Source: Thiofilum sp039797965 (GTDB lineage Bacteria; Pseudomonadota; Gammaproteobacteria; Thiotrichales; Thiotrichaceae). Taken from it: DNA of 40,397 bases. The first letter of the stretch is position 1. Every line of letters starts with the position of its first letter. The stretch covers positions 1 to 40,397 of the forward strand of contig JBDKGX010000013.1 in assembly GCA_039797965.1 (NCBI GenBank). The letters are read 5' to 3'. The notes under the pieces were generated by a model. It had not been told where the DNA came from, ran no database searches, and saw nothing but the letters and a program-made list of their open reading frames with translations. Positions 24,645-33,169 of this stretch are shown here, piece by piece. The translations under genes and the position numbers were made by a program.

Positions 24645-26621
24645 TTAAGCCGATTTGGACTTTTCATTTTTGTAGTAATAATAATCATAGTCATAGCCTA
24701 ATCGCCCTGAGGTATCGACCTTATTTAATACAATACCCACCAAGTTAGCACGTGCTTGTTTTAAACGCTTAATAGCATTTTGTACGGCAGCAACTTTAGT
24801 ATCACGGCTATTAACCGTTAATAACGTGCTATCAGCGAGTGAAGATAATAATAAGGAGTCGGCTAAGCCTAACACAGGAGGACCATCTAAAATAATGACT
24901 TCAAAGTTGCGTCGCGCTTGATCTAAAAACTGCTTGAGGCGCTTAGATGATAATAATTCAACAGGATCCTTAGGCGGTTCGCCAGCAGTCATAATATAGA
25001 GATTTTCTGCTTGAGCTTTATGAACTAATTGATCAGGCTCGGCTTTACCTTGTAGATAGTCCGCTAAACCGATTTTAGCATTAGCGGCTAGTGCTTCGCC
25101 AAAAGACGGATTACGTAAGTCGGCATCTACCAGTAACGTTCTGACTCCAACATTAGCGTAAGCTAAGGCAAGATTAGAGGCGGTCGTAGTTTTTCCTTCA
25201 TTGGCTCCCGCACTAGTCACATAAATCACATGTGAGCTTTGTTGCGTTTCCACCGTACTAAAACGTAGAGTAGTACGTAGTGAGCGGAAGGCTTCAGCAA
25301 TGGAAGATTTGGGGTCAGAGACTACATAACGGGCAATTTTGTGAGCATTAGCGTTATTTTTAGCAGCAGGAATCGCAGCTAAGATAGGTAGACCAGTAAT
25401 TTGCTCTAAGTCAGAGACATTCTTGATACCGTCATACATAAACTCTTTCAAGAAAGCAGCGGCAACTCCTAGTAACAGACCTAATAAAGCACCAAACGCG
25501 AGGTTAGTACTTAACTTTGGCTTATAACGACTAGTTGGGATTTCGGCTTTATTAATAACCCAAATATTATTAGCAGCCATACTGCCTGCTAAGTTGACAT
25601 CTTCTAGGCTTTTGAGCAGGTTTTGGAATACATCCTGATTATTACGTACTTCACGTTGTAAAGTATTATATTCCACCATTTTAGCTTGTTGTTGTAATAA
25701 CTCACCTTGGCGAGATGCTAATTCTTCACGGAGTAAATTGACACGATTACGAGCGGAATCAATTTCAGCTTTAGTGGTTTTACTAGAGGTTTCAGCTTCG
25801 ATGCGGTCATTTTCTGCCTGAACAATTTGTTCAGAAAGTTTGGATACCATTAAACTTAAAGTAGTTGTTTTAGTTTCATAAGCATCAGTAGTACCTAAAA
25901 TACCGTTCTTACGACTGTATTCGGTTAGCTCATATTCCGACTTTTGCAGTTTATCTTTAGCATCACTAATGGATTTTTCTAGAGATGTTTTTGCAACTGT
26001 AGTGACTGAAGAGCGTTGTAATTGGGTATTTTTGACAAAGTTGTCGACTAAGGAGTTAGCAATTTTTGCAGATAACTCAGAGTCGGGTGTATCAACACTG
26101 ACGTCAACCAAGCGCGCATTGCGAATGGGTTCTACGGTAATGTTATCTAATAAACTATCAATCAGTGTAGTTTGATTGGCAGTTTCATTTTTAGAGCGAA
26201 ATAAACCTTTAATCTGACCAAGAATCGACGGACTAATAGCTGTTTCGTTAAGGTTTAAGTCTTTAATGACCTGTGCAATTAAGGAGCGGCTTTTGATCAG
26301 CTCTAATTGAGTATCAAAGTAGCCGCGGGGGTCACGAATATCACCAGGGCCTGTTAAGATATTGGTATCACTGACTTTAGTACCCGCCTCACGCTCAATT
26401 TGTACCGTAGCGGTAGCACGATAGACGGGAGTACTTAAAAAGGTAAACAACAGTGAAAGTAGGATAGTAGTAAGCAATATACCCAACACAAGACCTTTAC
26501 GCCGCACCAGCGTTTTCCAAAACTCTCTTAGGTCGAGGTTGTCATGTGTCTTTAATAGCTCACTGCGCTGCGAAGTTGATCCATTGGCTTGCATGGGCTG
26601 GCTACGTCCTATGTTTTGCAT
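24645..26621 (-). CDS. wzc: Wzc-type polysaccharide co-polymerase and tyrosine autokinase
   Basis: 658-residue bacterial tyrosine kinase that controls polymer length in Wzx/Wzy-dependent export. N-terminal Wzz domain between two membrane helices (about 39-61 and 370-390), with a long coiled-coil periplasmic part between. The cytoplasmic kinase has Walker A with Lys477 (GANEGKTT, 472-479), Walker A' LLVDADLR (496-503) and Walker B VIILDGP (575-581). The C-terminal tyrosine cluster has six Tyr at 643, 645 and 647-650, the autophosphorylation tail. Wza (outer-membrane channel) and Wzb (phosphatase) are not in the window. The ribosome site is poor. It likely has its own promoter (see 26661-26703). 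Confidence 0.92.
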   Translation of the reverse strand: MQNIGRSQPMQANGSTSQRSELLKTHDNLDLREFWKTLVRRKGLVLGILLTTILLSLLFTFLSTPVYRATATVQIEREAGTKVSDTNILTGPGDIRDPRGYFDTQLELIKSRSLIAQVIKDLNLNETAISPSILGQIKGLFRSKNETANQTTLIDSLLDNITVEPIRNARLVDVSVDTPDSELSAKIANSLVDNFVKNTQLQRSSVTTVAKTSLEKSISDAKDKLQKSEYELTEYSRKNGILGTTDAYETKTTTLSLMVSKLSEQIVQAENDRIEAETSSKTTKAEIDSARNRVNLLREELASRQGELLQQQAKMVEYNTLQREVRNNQDVFQNLLKSLEDVNLAGSMAANNIWVINKAEIPTSRYKPKLSTNLAFGALLGLLLGVAAAFLKEFMYDGIKNVSDLEQITGLPILAAIPAAKNNANAHKIARYVVSDPKSSIAEAFRSLRTTLRFSTVETQQSSHVIYVTSAGANEGKTTTASNLALAYANVGVRTLLVDADLRNPSFGEALAANAKIGLADYLQGKAEPDQLVHKAQAENLYIMTAGEPPKDPVELLSSKRLKQFLDQARRNFEVIILDGPPVLGLADSLLLSSLADSTLLTVNSRDTKVAAVQNAIKRLKQARANLVGIVLNKVDTSGRLGYDYDYYYYKNEKSKSA

Positions 26622-26660
26622 AAAATTTCAAGTTATTAAGGTGTCATTAAGACAATTCAC

Positions 26661-26703
26661 GGGCGCTGATTATAGCGAGTTCAATCTAAAATAATCAGCG
26701 TCC
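26661..26703 (-). promoter_or_regulatory. Inverted repeat overlapping a perfect -10 box before wzc
   Basis: CGCTGATTAT (26664-26673) and ATAATCAGCG (26691-26700) are perfect inverted copies with a 17-base spacer; the pairing extends to 13 bp with one G-T pair. On the minus strand TATAAT reads at 26674-26669, inside the proximal arm, and would start a transcript about 40 bases before the wzc ATG. No good -35 box is seen at 16-18 bases, as expected for an activator-dependent or repressor-controlled promoter. Confidence 0.5.
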
Positions 26704-26756
26704 TATTACATAATTTACTAGCAATGATTGATTATTCTGCACGGGAGTCAGCGGAA

Positions 26757-27905
26757 TTAACCAGTTTTACCGGATAAAGCGTAACGCTTATTAATCCAAG
26801 AGCGCATCGGAGTTTCAAAATAACGATACGACATAATCGCTAACACCGTAAGCGCTAGGATAAAGATATAAAAGTGCAATGTACTACCTTCTGGCAAGAA
26901 GGAAGCGGTTGCTTGTTTATAAATACCATAAACAGGGCGTTGTAATATATATAATGAGTAACTAGCCTCACCGAGCAGTACTAATAAGGGCAGGCTGAGT
27001 ACTTTGCTAATAGTAGTTCTATCCAAGGCTAAAAAGATTATAAAAGCCATGAATAAAGGGGCAATCAATCCATTATTATAAGCAAACTTAAAGCCCACTA
27101 AGTGTTCTAGTGGCGCTTGCATAATAATGAGTAACGCTGCACCTACAGCACTCAGCAACATCAGAGTAGTATTTGACGTCGTTGAGAATCGGTCATTAAA
27201 CCACCCCTGACAAAAATACACGCCCACTACAAAGCCCATAACAAAGGTACTTAAATGCATTAACGGATGATAGTAAATAAAATCATGTAAAGGTGGTGTT
27301 TGGTCATGACTTTGCATAAAGACACGAGCTTCATAAGCAGGTAAGCCCAATGCGTCGTTGATGATATTATTCAAGAGTCCCATTTGTAGGGCTTGAGTAC
27401 CTACCCAAAACACTACGGCAAACAGTGCCAAACTAGTAAGGTGTTTTTTCTGTGCCCACACTAACCACAGTGGAAAAGTGAGGTAGAAAAAGGCTTCAAC
27501 TGATAGTGACCATCCAGGGGAGTTATAACTAAGTGGATAACCACCTGGAACCCAAGCTTGTAACATGCTTAAATTTAAAACGGCTGCAAAGCCGTCAAAA
27601 GTACCCTTGCGAAAGCTATCTGCGATCATAAAGAGTAATGCTACTAAATAGACCGGATAAATTCGTGCTAAGCGTGCTACCCAATAGCGTCCTTTATTTA
27701 AAGGTTTGGGATGAGTAGGGGAATAATAGGCTACTGCCATGATAAAGCCGGAAAGCACAAAAAAATAACAAACCGCTATGGGTCCTGCGGTAATCAGCGG
27801 ATTAAGCCAAGGTATATTGGCAGGGAAAGCCTCTCGACCGAAGTGAAAGAATACTACGGTCAAGGCGGCTATATAACGAGTAAAGGTTAGTTGGTCTAGT
27901 TTCAA
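26757..27905 (-). CDS. Acyltransferase family 3 membrane protein (OafA/ExoZ-like)
   Basis: 382-residue integral membrane O-acyltransferase, expected to acetylate or otherwise acylate sugars of the exported polysaccharide. Begins LDQLTFTRYIAALTVVFFHFGRE with the conserved catalytic-site His at residue 21, then GPIAVCYFFVLSGFIMA, YWVARLARIYPVYLVAL and SPGWSLSVEAFFYLTFPLWL, all characteristic of the family. About ten transmembrane helices. It lies 40 bases downstream of the initiating sugar transferase on the same strand, so it is likely co-transcribed with it. Substrate unknown. Confidence 0.9.
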   Translation of the reverse strand: MKLDQLTFTRYIAALTVVFFHFGREAFPANIPWLNPLITAGPIAVCYFFVLSGFIMAVAYYSPTHPKPLNKGRYWVARLARIYPVYLVALLFMIADSFRKGTFDGFAAVLNLSMLQAWVPGGYPLSYNSPGWSLSVEAFFYLTFPLWLVWAQKKHLTSLALFAVVFWVGTQALQMGLLNNIINDALGLPAYEARVFMQSHDQTPPLHDFIYYHPLMHLSTFVMGFVVGVYFCQGWFNDRFSTTSNTTLMLLSAVGAALLIIMQAPLEHLVGFKFAYNNGLIAPLFMAFIIFLALDRTTISKVLSLPLLVLLGEASYSLYILQRPVYGIYKQATASFLPEGSTLHFYIFILALTVLAIMSYRYFETPMRSWINKRYALSGKTG

Positions 27906-27945
27906 GGCAATATCTCAGCTTAATCAACGCAAGCAGTATTTAAGC

Positions 27946-29331
27946 TTAGTATGCATTCTTATCATTTAAGGTTTTAAATGCAGTGGCAAAAATAATTTTG
28001 ATGTCTAACCACAAAGTCCAGCGTTGAATGTAATCCAGATCATACTCAACCCGCTTTTGCATTTTATATAAGGTATCTGTTTCACCACGCCAGCCATTGA
28101 CTTGTGCCCAACCTGTAATACCCGGTTTAACAGCATGGCGACTCATATAGCCAGGAATCAATTGCTTATATTGCTCATTGTGAGCAATGGCATGAGGACG
28201 TGGGCCTACGATTGACATATGTCCTTGTAAAACATTAAAGAATTGTGGCAATTCATCCAGTGAGGTGCGACGTAAAAAAGCCCCCACTTTGGTAATACGC
28301 ACATCATTACGAGTGGCCTGTTTAATTTCAGAACCATTTTCACAAACAGTCATAGTACGGAACTTCCATACTTGAAATTTTTCACCTCGTAATCCGTGTC
28401 GACCTTGTTTAAATAAAATAGAACCTGGAGAGGATAGCTTTACTGCAAACGCTATCATGACTAATAATGGCGCAATCAAGGCTAGGATAATTATACTCAA
28501 TACAATATCTTCTAAGCGTTTGATAACAGCACTAAATCCACTCAAGGGCTCATCATACAAACGCACCAGAGAGGTATTTACCATTTCTAATGGTCTGCTA
28601 TTTAAAATTGTTTTAGTAAATTCATCAGGAATTAAGCGGATTGGTGTCATGGTATCAGCTAGACGGTTAATAATATCATTGGCTAAAGGTGACCAACCAG
28701 CAGGTAAAGATAGATAAATCTGATCCCAAGTGCCTGTGCGAGCCGCCTCCAACATAGTTTCTAAATCACCAATATGGGCATAGTGACTAGGAATATGAGC
28801 TGCTTCTTGTTCAGTAACCGTATAAAAGCCAGCGATGTGTAAACCTGTTTCTGGATGATTTTCAATAGTCTGAGCAAAACCTAACGATTGATGAGTTACG
28901 CCTGCTATAGCAATGGAGCGGTTATTAAGACCTAATGTCTTGAGCTTGGCTTGTAAAGAACGTAAGACATAACGAGTGCTAATCAGTAGCGCTGGCGTAA
29001 TAAACAACCAGCTGATTAAAACTAACCGTGAAAAGTCGTTGGATTTTTTAGCAGCGAAAATCATGAAAATGAGTAGTAGAAAGGTAGCTAGCCATGTTAC
29101 GGCTAAACGCATACCCTCATCGCGCATAAAGGGACGTCCACCCCATGAGGCGTAAATTTCAGTAAAGCGTCCTACAAAGCCAAAGAGTAATGCAGCACCT
29201 AAGCCAGCAATAATGTAAGAATGCAGTTCATAGGTATTGGGATAAACCCAAGCTAGAGCAATGATGCTCAGGATACTAAACGTATCAACACTGCGATAGA
29301 TGAGTTCAGAGCTGATTTTTTTATCTACCAT
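27946..29331 (-). CDS. Undecaprenyl-phosphate hexose-1-phosphate transferase (WcaJ/WbaP type)
   Basis: 461-residue polyprenyl-phosphate sugar phosphotransferase that starts each repeat unit by transferring a hexose-1-phosphate (often glucose or galactose) to undecaprenyl phosphate. N-terminal half has several membrane helices and a CoA-binding-like domain; the catalytic C-terminal domain begins at KRLEDIVLSIIILALIAPLL with FKQGRHGLRGEKFQVWKFRT, the catalytic Asp-Glu in SLDELPQFFNVLQG, IVGPRPH, and the late KPGITGWAQVNGWRGET. Similar in build to the WcaJ family. The 297-base gap upstream separates it from the rfb operon, so it may have its own promoter. Confidence 0.93.
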   Translation of the reverse strand: MVDKKISSELIYRSVDTFSILSIIALAWVYPNTYELHSYIIAGLGAALLFGFVGRFTEIYASWGGRPFMRDEGMRLAVTWLATFLLLIFMIFAAKKSNDFSRLVLISWLFITPALLISTRYVLRSLQAKLKTLGLNNRSIAIAGVTHQSLGFAQTIENHPETGLHIAGFYTVTEQEAAHIPSHYAHIGDLETMLEAARTGTWDQIYLSLPAGWSPLANDIINRLADTMTPIRLIPDEFTKTILNSRPLEMVNTSLVRLYDEPLSGFSAVIKRLEDIVLSIIILALIAPLLVMIAFAVKLSSPGSILFKQGRHGLRGEKFQVWKFRTMTVCENGSEIKQATRNDVRITKVGAFLRRTSLDELPQFFNVLQGHMSIVGPRPHAIAHNEQYKQLIPGYMSRHAVKPGITGWAQVNGWRGETDTLYKMQKRVEYDLDYIQRWTLWLDIKIIFATAFKTLNDKNAY

Positions 29332-29628
29332 CGCTTTACTTATCCAGTCGAATTTGATCCTGACTACTTAGTAGGGTCTTTATTGTAGAAAAAGAGTTGC
29401 CATTATTGGTTTTGTATAAAAACAACACCTGCATAATTGTTAAGTGGTTAACAATAGCAACCGATAATAGTAACTTAGAAGATTGTTTTAAAAAGCAATC
29501 TAGTTTCGTTACTTCAGTGCAACACTCGTTAATTAAGAAATCACTAAGGCTAATATAGCTTATTTTTCAAACCTGTGTCTCAAAAAAACACTTAGTGGTG
29601 TTGTTTTGAAGCCAAATTGACCAAACGG
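29332..29628. other. Intergenic region between two minus-strand polysaccharide operons
   Basis: 297 A+T-rich bases without a convincing gene. On the minus strand, a weak hairpin (AACAC at 29602-29598 with GTGTT at 29591-29587) followed by seven T could terminate the rfb/GT operon 26 bases after its last stop. A -10-like TACAAT at 29387-29382 (minus) sits about 50 bases before the WcaJ-type gene but lacks a recognisable -35. A 5-bp inverted repeat TGACC/GGTCA lies at 29618-29631. None of these is strong. Confidence 0.4.
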
Positions 29629-30465
29629 TCAGGGGTTGACTTGACGAGATGACTCATCTGTTTCCCAACGATAATTAGCTAATTGTTTAAATTGCCATTT
29701 AGCGCGGGTGCGAATGGCAAAACTAATTGCGATATAGGTCATGACCGACACAAAGTCTTTACTCATTAAACGCTCACGTAAGATTGTGGAATAAGGTTTC
29801 ACATCTTTTTGAGTACATAATCCTTTGGCAGCTAACTCCATATTGCCTAGACGTGCTCTAGATTTAATTTTAATCAAAGACTTAAGGTTATGAGGTGCAG
29901 CAATATAAATCTTTGCGCCTTGTACATTACCCCGCTCTTCACGAGCAAATTGACACCGGACAAATCCGTCATCATTGATGACAGACGGAAACTCAGAAAA
30001 GCGTTCATGTCCTTGTTTTGAAATGACATAGCTACAAGTGGCAACTACACCCTCTTGAATATAAGGCAAACTCAGCCATACTTTGTAATACTGACGAACT
30101 AACCAAGAAGATTTGTGGGTATCAATTACAGGCTCTGGTGCTGCAAGTAGTAGCTTTCCTTTGGCCATTTCTTCGGTGATACGTTGAATCGACCCATTGC
30201 TCAGTTGCGTATCGGCATCAATATAAAAGGCAGGCCATGTGCTGATGTGCTTTTCTGCTTCATTAAGGGCATTGACTTTGGAAGGTTTTGAGATATCTAA
30301 GCAAAGTACTTGTGGATAATGAGTACGTACAATGTCAGCCGTATTATCGGTGCAACCATTGCAAGCTACGATAATACGTTCAATACCTACTTGGCTAACC
30401 AAGCTATCTAAACAACGTTGAATAACGGTGGCTTCATTATGAGCAGGCACAATAATAGTAGCCAT
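29629..30465 (-). CDS. Glycosyltransferase family 2
   Basis: 278-residue GT-A fold glycosyltransferase. MATIIVPAHNEATVIQRCLDS is the nucleotide-sugar-binding start, and the metal-binding DAD is at 83-85 (YIDADTQL). Later FPSVINDDGFVR is the acceptor-side acidic motif region of GT2. Start chosen at 30465, where the ATG overlaps the stop of the upstream glycosyltransferase by one base (TAATG); an in-frame ATG at 30486 lies inside that gene. No membrane segment is obvious. It is the last gene of the tight rfb-led operon. The sugar transferred cannot be read from the sequence. Confidence 0.88.
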   Translation of the reverse strand: MATIIVPAHNEATVIQRCLDSLVSQVGIERIIVACNGCTDNTADIVRTHYPQVLCLDISKPSKVNALNEAEKHISTWPAFYIDADTQLSNGSIQRITEEMAKGKLLLAAPEPVIDTHKSSWLVRQYYKVWLSLPYIQEGVVATCSYVISKQGHERFSEFPSVINDDGFVRCQFAREERGNVQGAKIYIAAPHNLKSLIKIKSRARLGNMELAAKGLCTQKDVKPYSTILRERLMSKDFVSVMTYIAISFAIRTRAKWQFKQLANYRWETDESSRQVNP

Positions 30466-31391
30466 TAGCGATACCCCCGCATCCAATCTGAACGTTGATC
30501 ATAGACAGTTTGCCACTCACGAGCTGCTTCAGTCTTAGACTTGAGTACTTTATGCATAAAGTACTTATTCCACACATATAAAAATAATAAACCTCTATGA
30601 AGTGGCTGTTGCCAACCCTCCACATGACGATAAGTCAGCTCAAATTTTCCTTTCATTAATTTAATCATTTTTCCGGAAAATCTTGCATGGCTAGCACCAC
30701 CATGATGAATCAGTTTAGCCTCAGGGGTCACAATTGGCTTATAACCTAATTTAGCGGCTTTCAAACAAAAATCAGCTTCTTCAGCATACATAAAAAACAG
30801 CGGATCAAGTCCGCCTAGCTCATCCCAAAGTTTACGAGTCGTTAGAAAAAAACAACCGGAGACAATATCAACCTCTTTAATAGAGTCACGCTTCCAACAC
30901 CCATAATTAGCATTATTGAATAAACAAGTACTACTAAAGGCTTTGCTCAAACCCATAGCACTAAACAATAAATTACTAATACTAGGTTTTGACCATGCGT
31001 GTTGCGAGTTAAGGCTTAAATCATTATTGAGAGTAATGCCGCTCCAAATACCATTATTAGGATGGGTTTTAGCAAAAGCCATCAATTTATCAATAGCACC
31101 ATCTAAAATTTTAGTATCAGGATTCAGTAGTAATAAGTACTGACCATGAGAGTTATTTACTCCTATTTGTACTCCACCAGCAAAGCCTAAATTAGCTCCA
31201 GAATCAATCAGTCTTACTTGAGGAAACTGCGCTGCAATCACAGCTAATGAATCATCTTGCGAGGCATTATCGACAACGATAATTTCAAAGCTAGTTTGTT
31301 GAGTCTGATCGTAGACAGATTGTAATGCAGTAGTAATTAGTTTAGCCGTATTATAAGAAACTAAAATAATACTTAGTTCGGGAGTAGTCAT
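30465..31391 (-). CDS. Glycosyltransferase family 2, rhamnosyltransferase-like
   Basis: 308-residue GT2 enzyme. SIILVSYNTAKLITTALQSV begins the GT-A domain; IIVVDNASQDDS, the NLGFAGGVQIGV segment and LNPDT at 90-93 are the pattern of rhamnosyltransferases and relatives, and MYAEEADFCLKAAKLGY is the catalytic acidic region. With dTDP-rhamnose genes in the same operon, transfer of rhamnose is a reasonable inference but not shown. The region near the C-terminus (30544-30565) carries a perfect 22-bp palindrome made from two AGTACT. Overlaps its neighbours by 4 and 1 bases. Confidence 0.88.
   Translation of the reverse strand: MTTPELSIILVSYNTAKLITTALQSVYDQTQQTSFEIIVVDNASQDDSLAVIAAQFPQVRLIDSGANLGFAGGVQIGVNNSHGQYLLLLNPDTKILDGAIDKLMAFAKTHPNNGIWSGITLNNDLSLNSQHAWSKPSISNLLFSAMGLSKAFSSTCLFNNANYGCWKRDSIKEVDIVSGCFFLTTRKLWDELGGLDPLFFMYAEEADFCLKAAKLGYKPIVTPEAKLIHHGGASHARFSGKMIKLMKGKFELTYRHVEGWQQPLHRGLLFLYVWNKYFMHKVLKSKTEAAREWQTVYDQRSDWMRGYR
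30544..30565. repeat. Perfect 22-bp palindrome made of two AGTACT
   Basis: AGTACTTTATG at 30544-30554 is followed immediately by its exact reverse complement CATAAAGTACT (30555-30565), with no spacer. It lies inside the coding region of the GT2 gene. It is the longest perfect palindrome I noticed in the window. Confidence 0.9.
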
Positions 31392-31849
31392 TGTACTAGC
31401 CTCCCGTAAGCAATAGTACTAATGTCAGAGCGAACTACCTTGGCAGGGTTACCTGCAACAATACTATTAGAGGGGACATCTTTTGTCACAACGCTACCAG
31501 CCCCTACAATAACGTGATCACCTACTGTAACACCGGGCATAATAATAGAGGCACAGCCGATAAAACAGTTTTTGCCGATTTTAGTTTTTTGAGCAAAGGC
31601 TCCACCGTGGCGTTGTGTTGAGTAATCATGAGCTAATATAATAGAGTCGAAAGCAATATAAGTTTTTTCACCGATTTCAACACATTTGGGATTCGTTTTG
31701 TCTAAACGAGCTTTAAATGAAATTCGTACATCGGGTGCTATTTGCATCCCATAAAGTGTTCTAAACATCCAAGTTCTTAACCATAAAAGGCTATCACGTA
31801 AATGGACGAGCCACATAAATGCACGTTGGTTCAGGAATCGCAACCGCAT
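31388..31849 (-). CDS. Left-handed beta-helix O-acetyltransferase (WcaF/LacA-like)
   Basis: 153-residue hexapeptide-repeat acyltransferase. Repeats such as VEIGEKTYIAFDS, TKIGKNCFIGCASIIMPG and VTVGDHVIVGAGSVVTKDV end in NSIVAGNPAKVVR, the usual tail of WcaF, LacA and serine-acetyltransferase-like enzymes. The likely catalytic His is in ILAHDYS. It probably acetylates a sugar of the repeat unit with acetyl-CoA. It overlaps the GT2 gene by 4 bases (ATGA) and follows the polymerase by 3 bases. Confidence 0.88.
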   Translation of the reverse strand: MRLRFLNQRAFMWLVHLRDSLLWLRTWMFRTLYGMQIAPDVRISFKARLDKTNPKCVEIGEKTYIAFDSIILAHDYSTQRHGGAFAQKTKIGKNCFIGCASIIMPGVTVGDHVIVGAGSVVTKDVPSNSIVAGNPAKVVRSDISTIAYGRLVQ

Positions 31850-31852
31850 CGC

Positions 31853-33166
31853 TTAATCCTGTAAGTTATTTGAGGTTATAACAGTATTATTAGCACGGAT
31901 TTCGTGAGTTACCAGATTTTCCGTTGGATGGTCACTGTCCCATGATCGATAGAACTTAGCCCAACTAATAGCACCTAACATAAAAAACATAATAGGCTGT
32001 AAAGTACCAAAATAGTCTACCGTAAAACCTATTAATATCAAAGACATAAAGGATAGTATCCATGCTGTTACCATCCAACGACTAGTATCATCATGTTGAT
32101 GTACTTGGTTTAACATATTAAATATTGCATAAAAGCAGGCAATTAATAGAACTAGTCCAGCAAAAATCCCATGTTGTAATACTAATAATAACCAATAGCT
32201 ATCAATACTATTACCCATCCACTCCATCCAATAAGGGCGAGTCCAATCGTTATAAGCGATGCCTAAAATCAGATTTTCAGGAATATCATCATCCAGAGTA
32301 TATTGCCATTGCAACATACGGAAATAACCCGTATTAGGGTTAAAGGTTAAGTAAGAAATTAATATTCCAAAAAAGCCACGATTAGAAAAGGCATTAATTA
32401 ACATAGCTATTGCTATGAAACCTAAAAATAAGGCTACCCAGAATTGTCGTGCCCCGTGCCAAAATTTAACTAAAACTGCAGTAGCGCCATGGAAAATAAC
32501 GGATAATAGTGGTGCTGAGGACATAGTTAAAATCATAGAAACTACTAATGAAAAAGCATTAAATAGATAAACGGGTCGAATAGTTCGTACAGCTAGTAAT
32601 ACGGCAAAAGGAAATAGTAACGCTGCTAAAGTACCGAATAATAAAGGATGCACAAATACACTAGTAGCACGCATAATAGGGCCACGTAAATAATCTTCTG
32701 TATATAAGCGATAATCTAGAGCGGTTTTGCCGGTAATCATTTCTGCCCAGCGATGTAAAATCCGATCATGAGTAAAAGCCTCATAAATAGTAAAGCCTAT
32801 TAATAAGGTAATACCGATAATCATAAATTGGTTAACTTTAAAAAATCGAGCGGGAGTAATAACATACATTCGCGCTAAGTAAAAAGCACCTAATGTCTCT
32901 AGTGCAAATAATCCAGTTGATTCAATCGCTTTTTGTAACCCGTGATTATGCCAAAAGCTGGCAAAGGCTAACATAACTAAAGCAATTAACAACACATCCA
33001 CTAGGTCTGCACGGGGTATTAATACTTTAAAGTTGAATAATGCATATACTAATGCAACAGCTAAAATGATTCGATAGGCTTCAATCCGTACGGTGCCTAC
33101 CATGGTATAGAATTCGGCTGGTATAAACAGCGAAAATAAAAATAAAATAGCGAGTACTCTTAACAT
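31853..33166 (-). CDS. O-antigen/exopolysaccharide polymerase-like membrane protein (Wzy-like)
   Basis: 437-residue integral membrane protein with roughly eleven hydrophobic helices, starting MLRVLAILFLFSLFIPAEFY. Such proteins are poorly conserved in sequence; the call rests on topology, a large loop in the middle (residues about 275-300, before the later helices) and position next to a flippase and glycosyltransferases. The hydrophilic C-terminal tail (about residues 400-437) is cytoplasmic or periplasmic. It would polymerise lipid-linked repeat units at the periplasmic face. An O-antigen ligase cannot be excluded, since both share the fold. No AGTACT occurs in it. Confidence 0.7.
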   Translation of the reverse strand: MLRVLAILFLFSLFIPAEFYTMVGTVRIEAYRIILAVALVYALFNFKVLIPRADLVDVLLIALVMLAFASFWHNHGLQKAIESTGLFALETLGAFYLARMYVITPARFFKVNQFMIIGITLLIGFTIYEAFTHDRILHRWAEMITGKTALDYRLYTEDYLRGPIMRATSVFVHPLLFGTLAALLFPFAVLLAVRTIRPVYLFNAFSLVVSMILTMSSAPLLSVIFHGATAVLVKFWHGARQFWVALFLGFIAIAMLINAFSNRGFFGILISYLTFNPNTGYFRMLQWQYTLDDDIPENLILGIAYNDWTRPYWMEWMGNSIDSYWLLLVLQHGIFAGLVLLIACFYAIFNMLNQVHQHDDTSRWMVTAWILSFMSLILIGFTVDYFGTLQPIMFFMLGAISWAKFYRSWDSDHPTENLVTHEIRANNTVITSNNLQD

Positions 33167-33169
33167 GAT

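Noticed and set aside
29618..29631. TGACC/GGTCA inverted repeat as a terminator
   Set aside because: Only 5 bp, overlaps the gene end, and no T-run follows in either direction.
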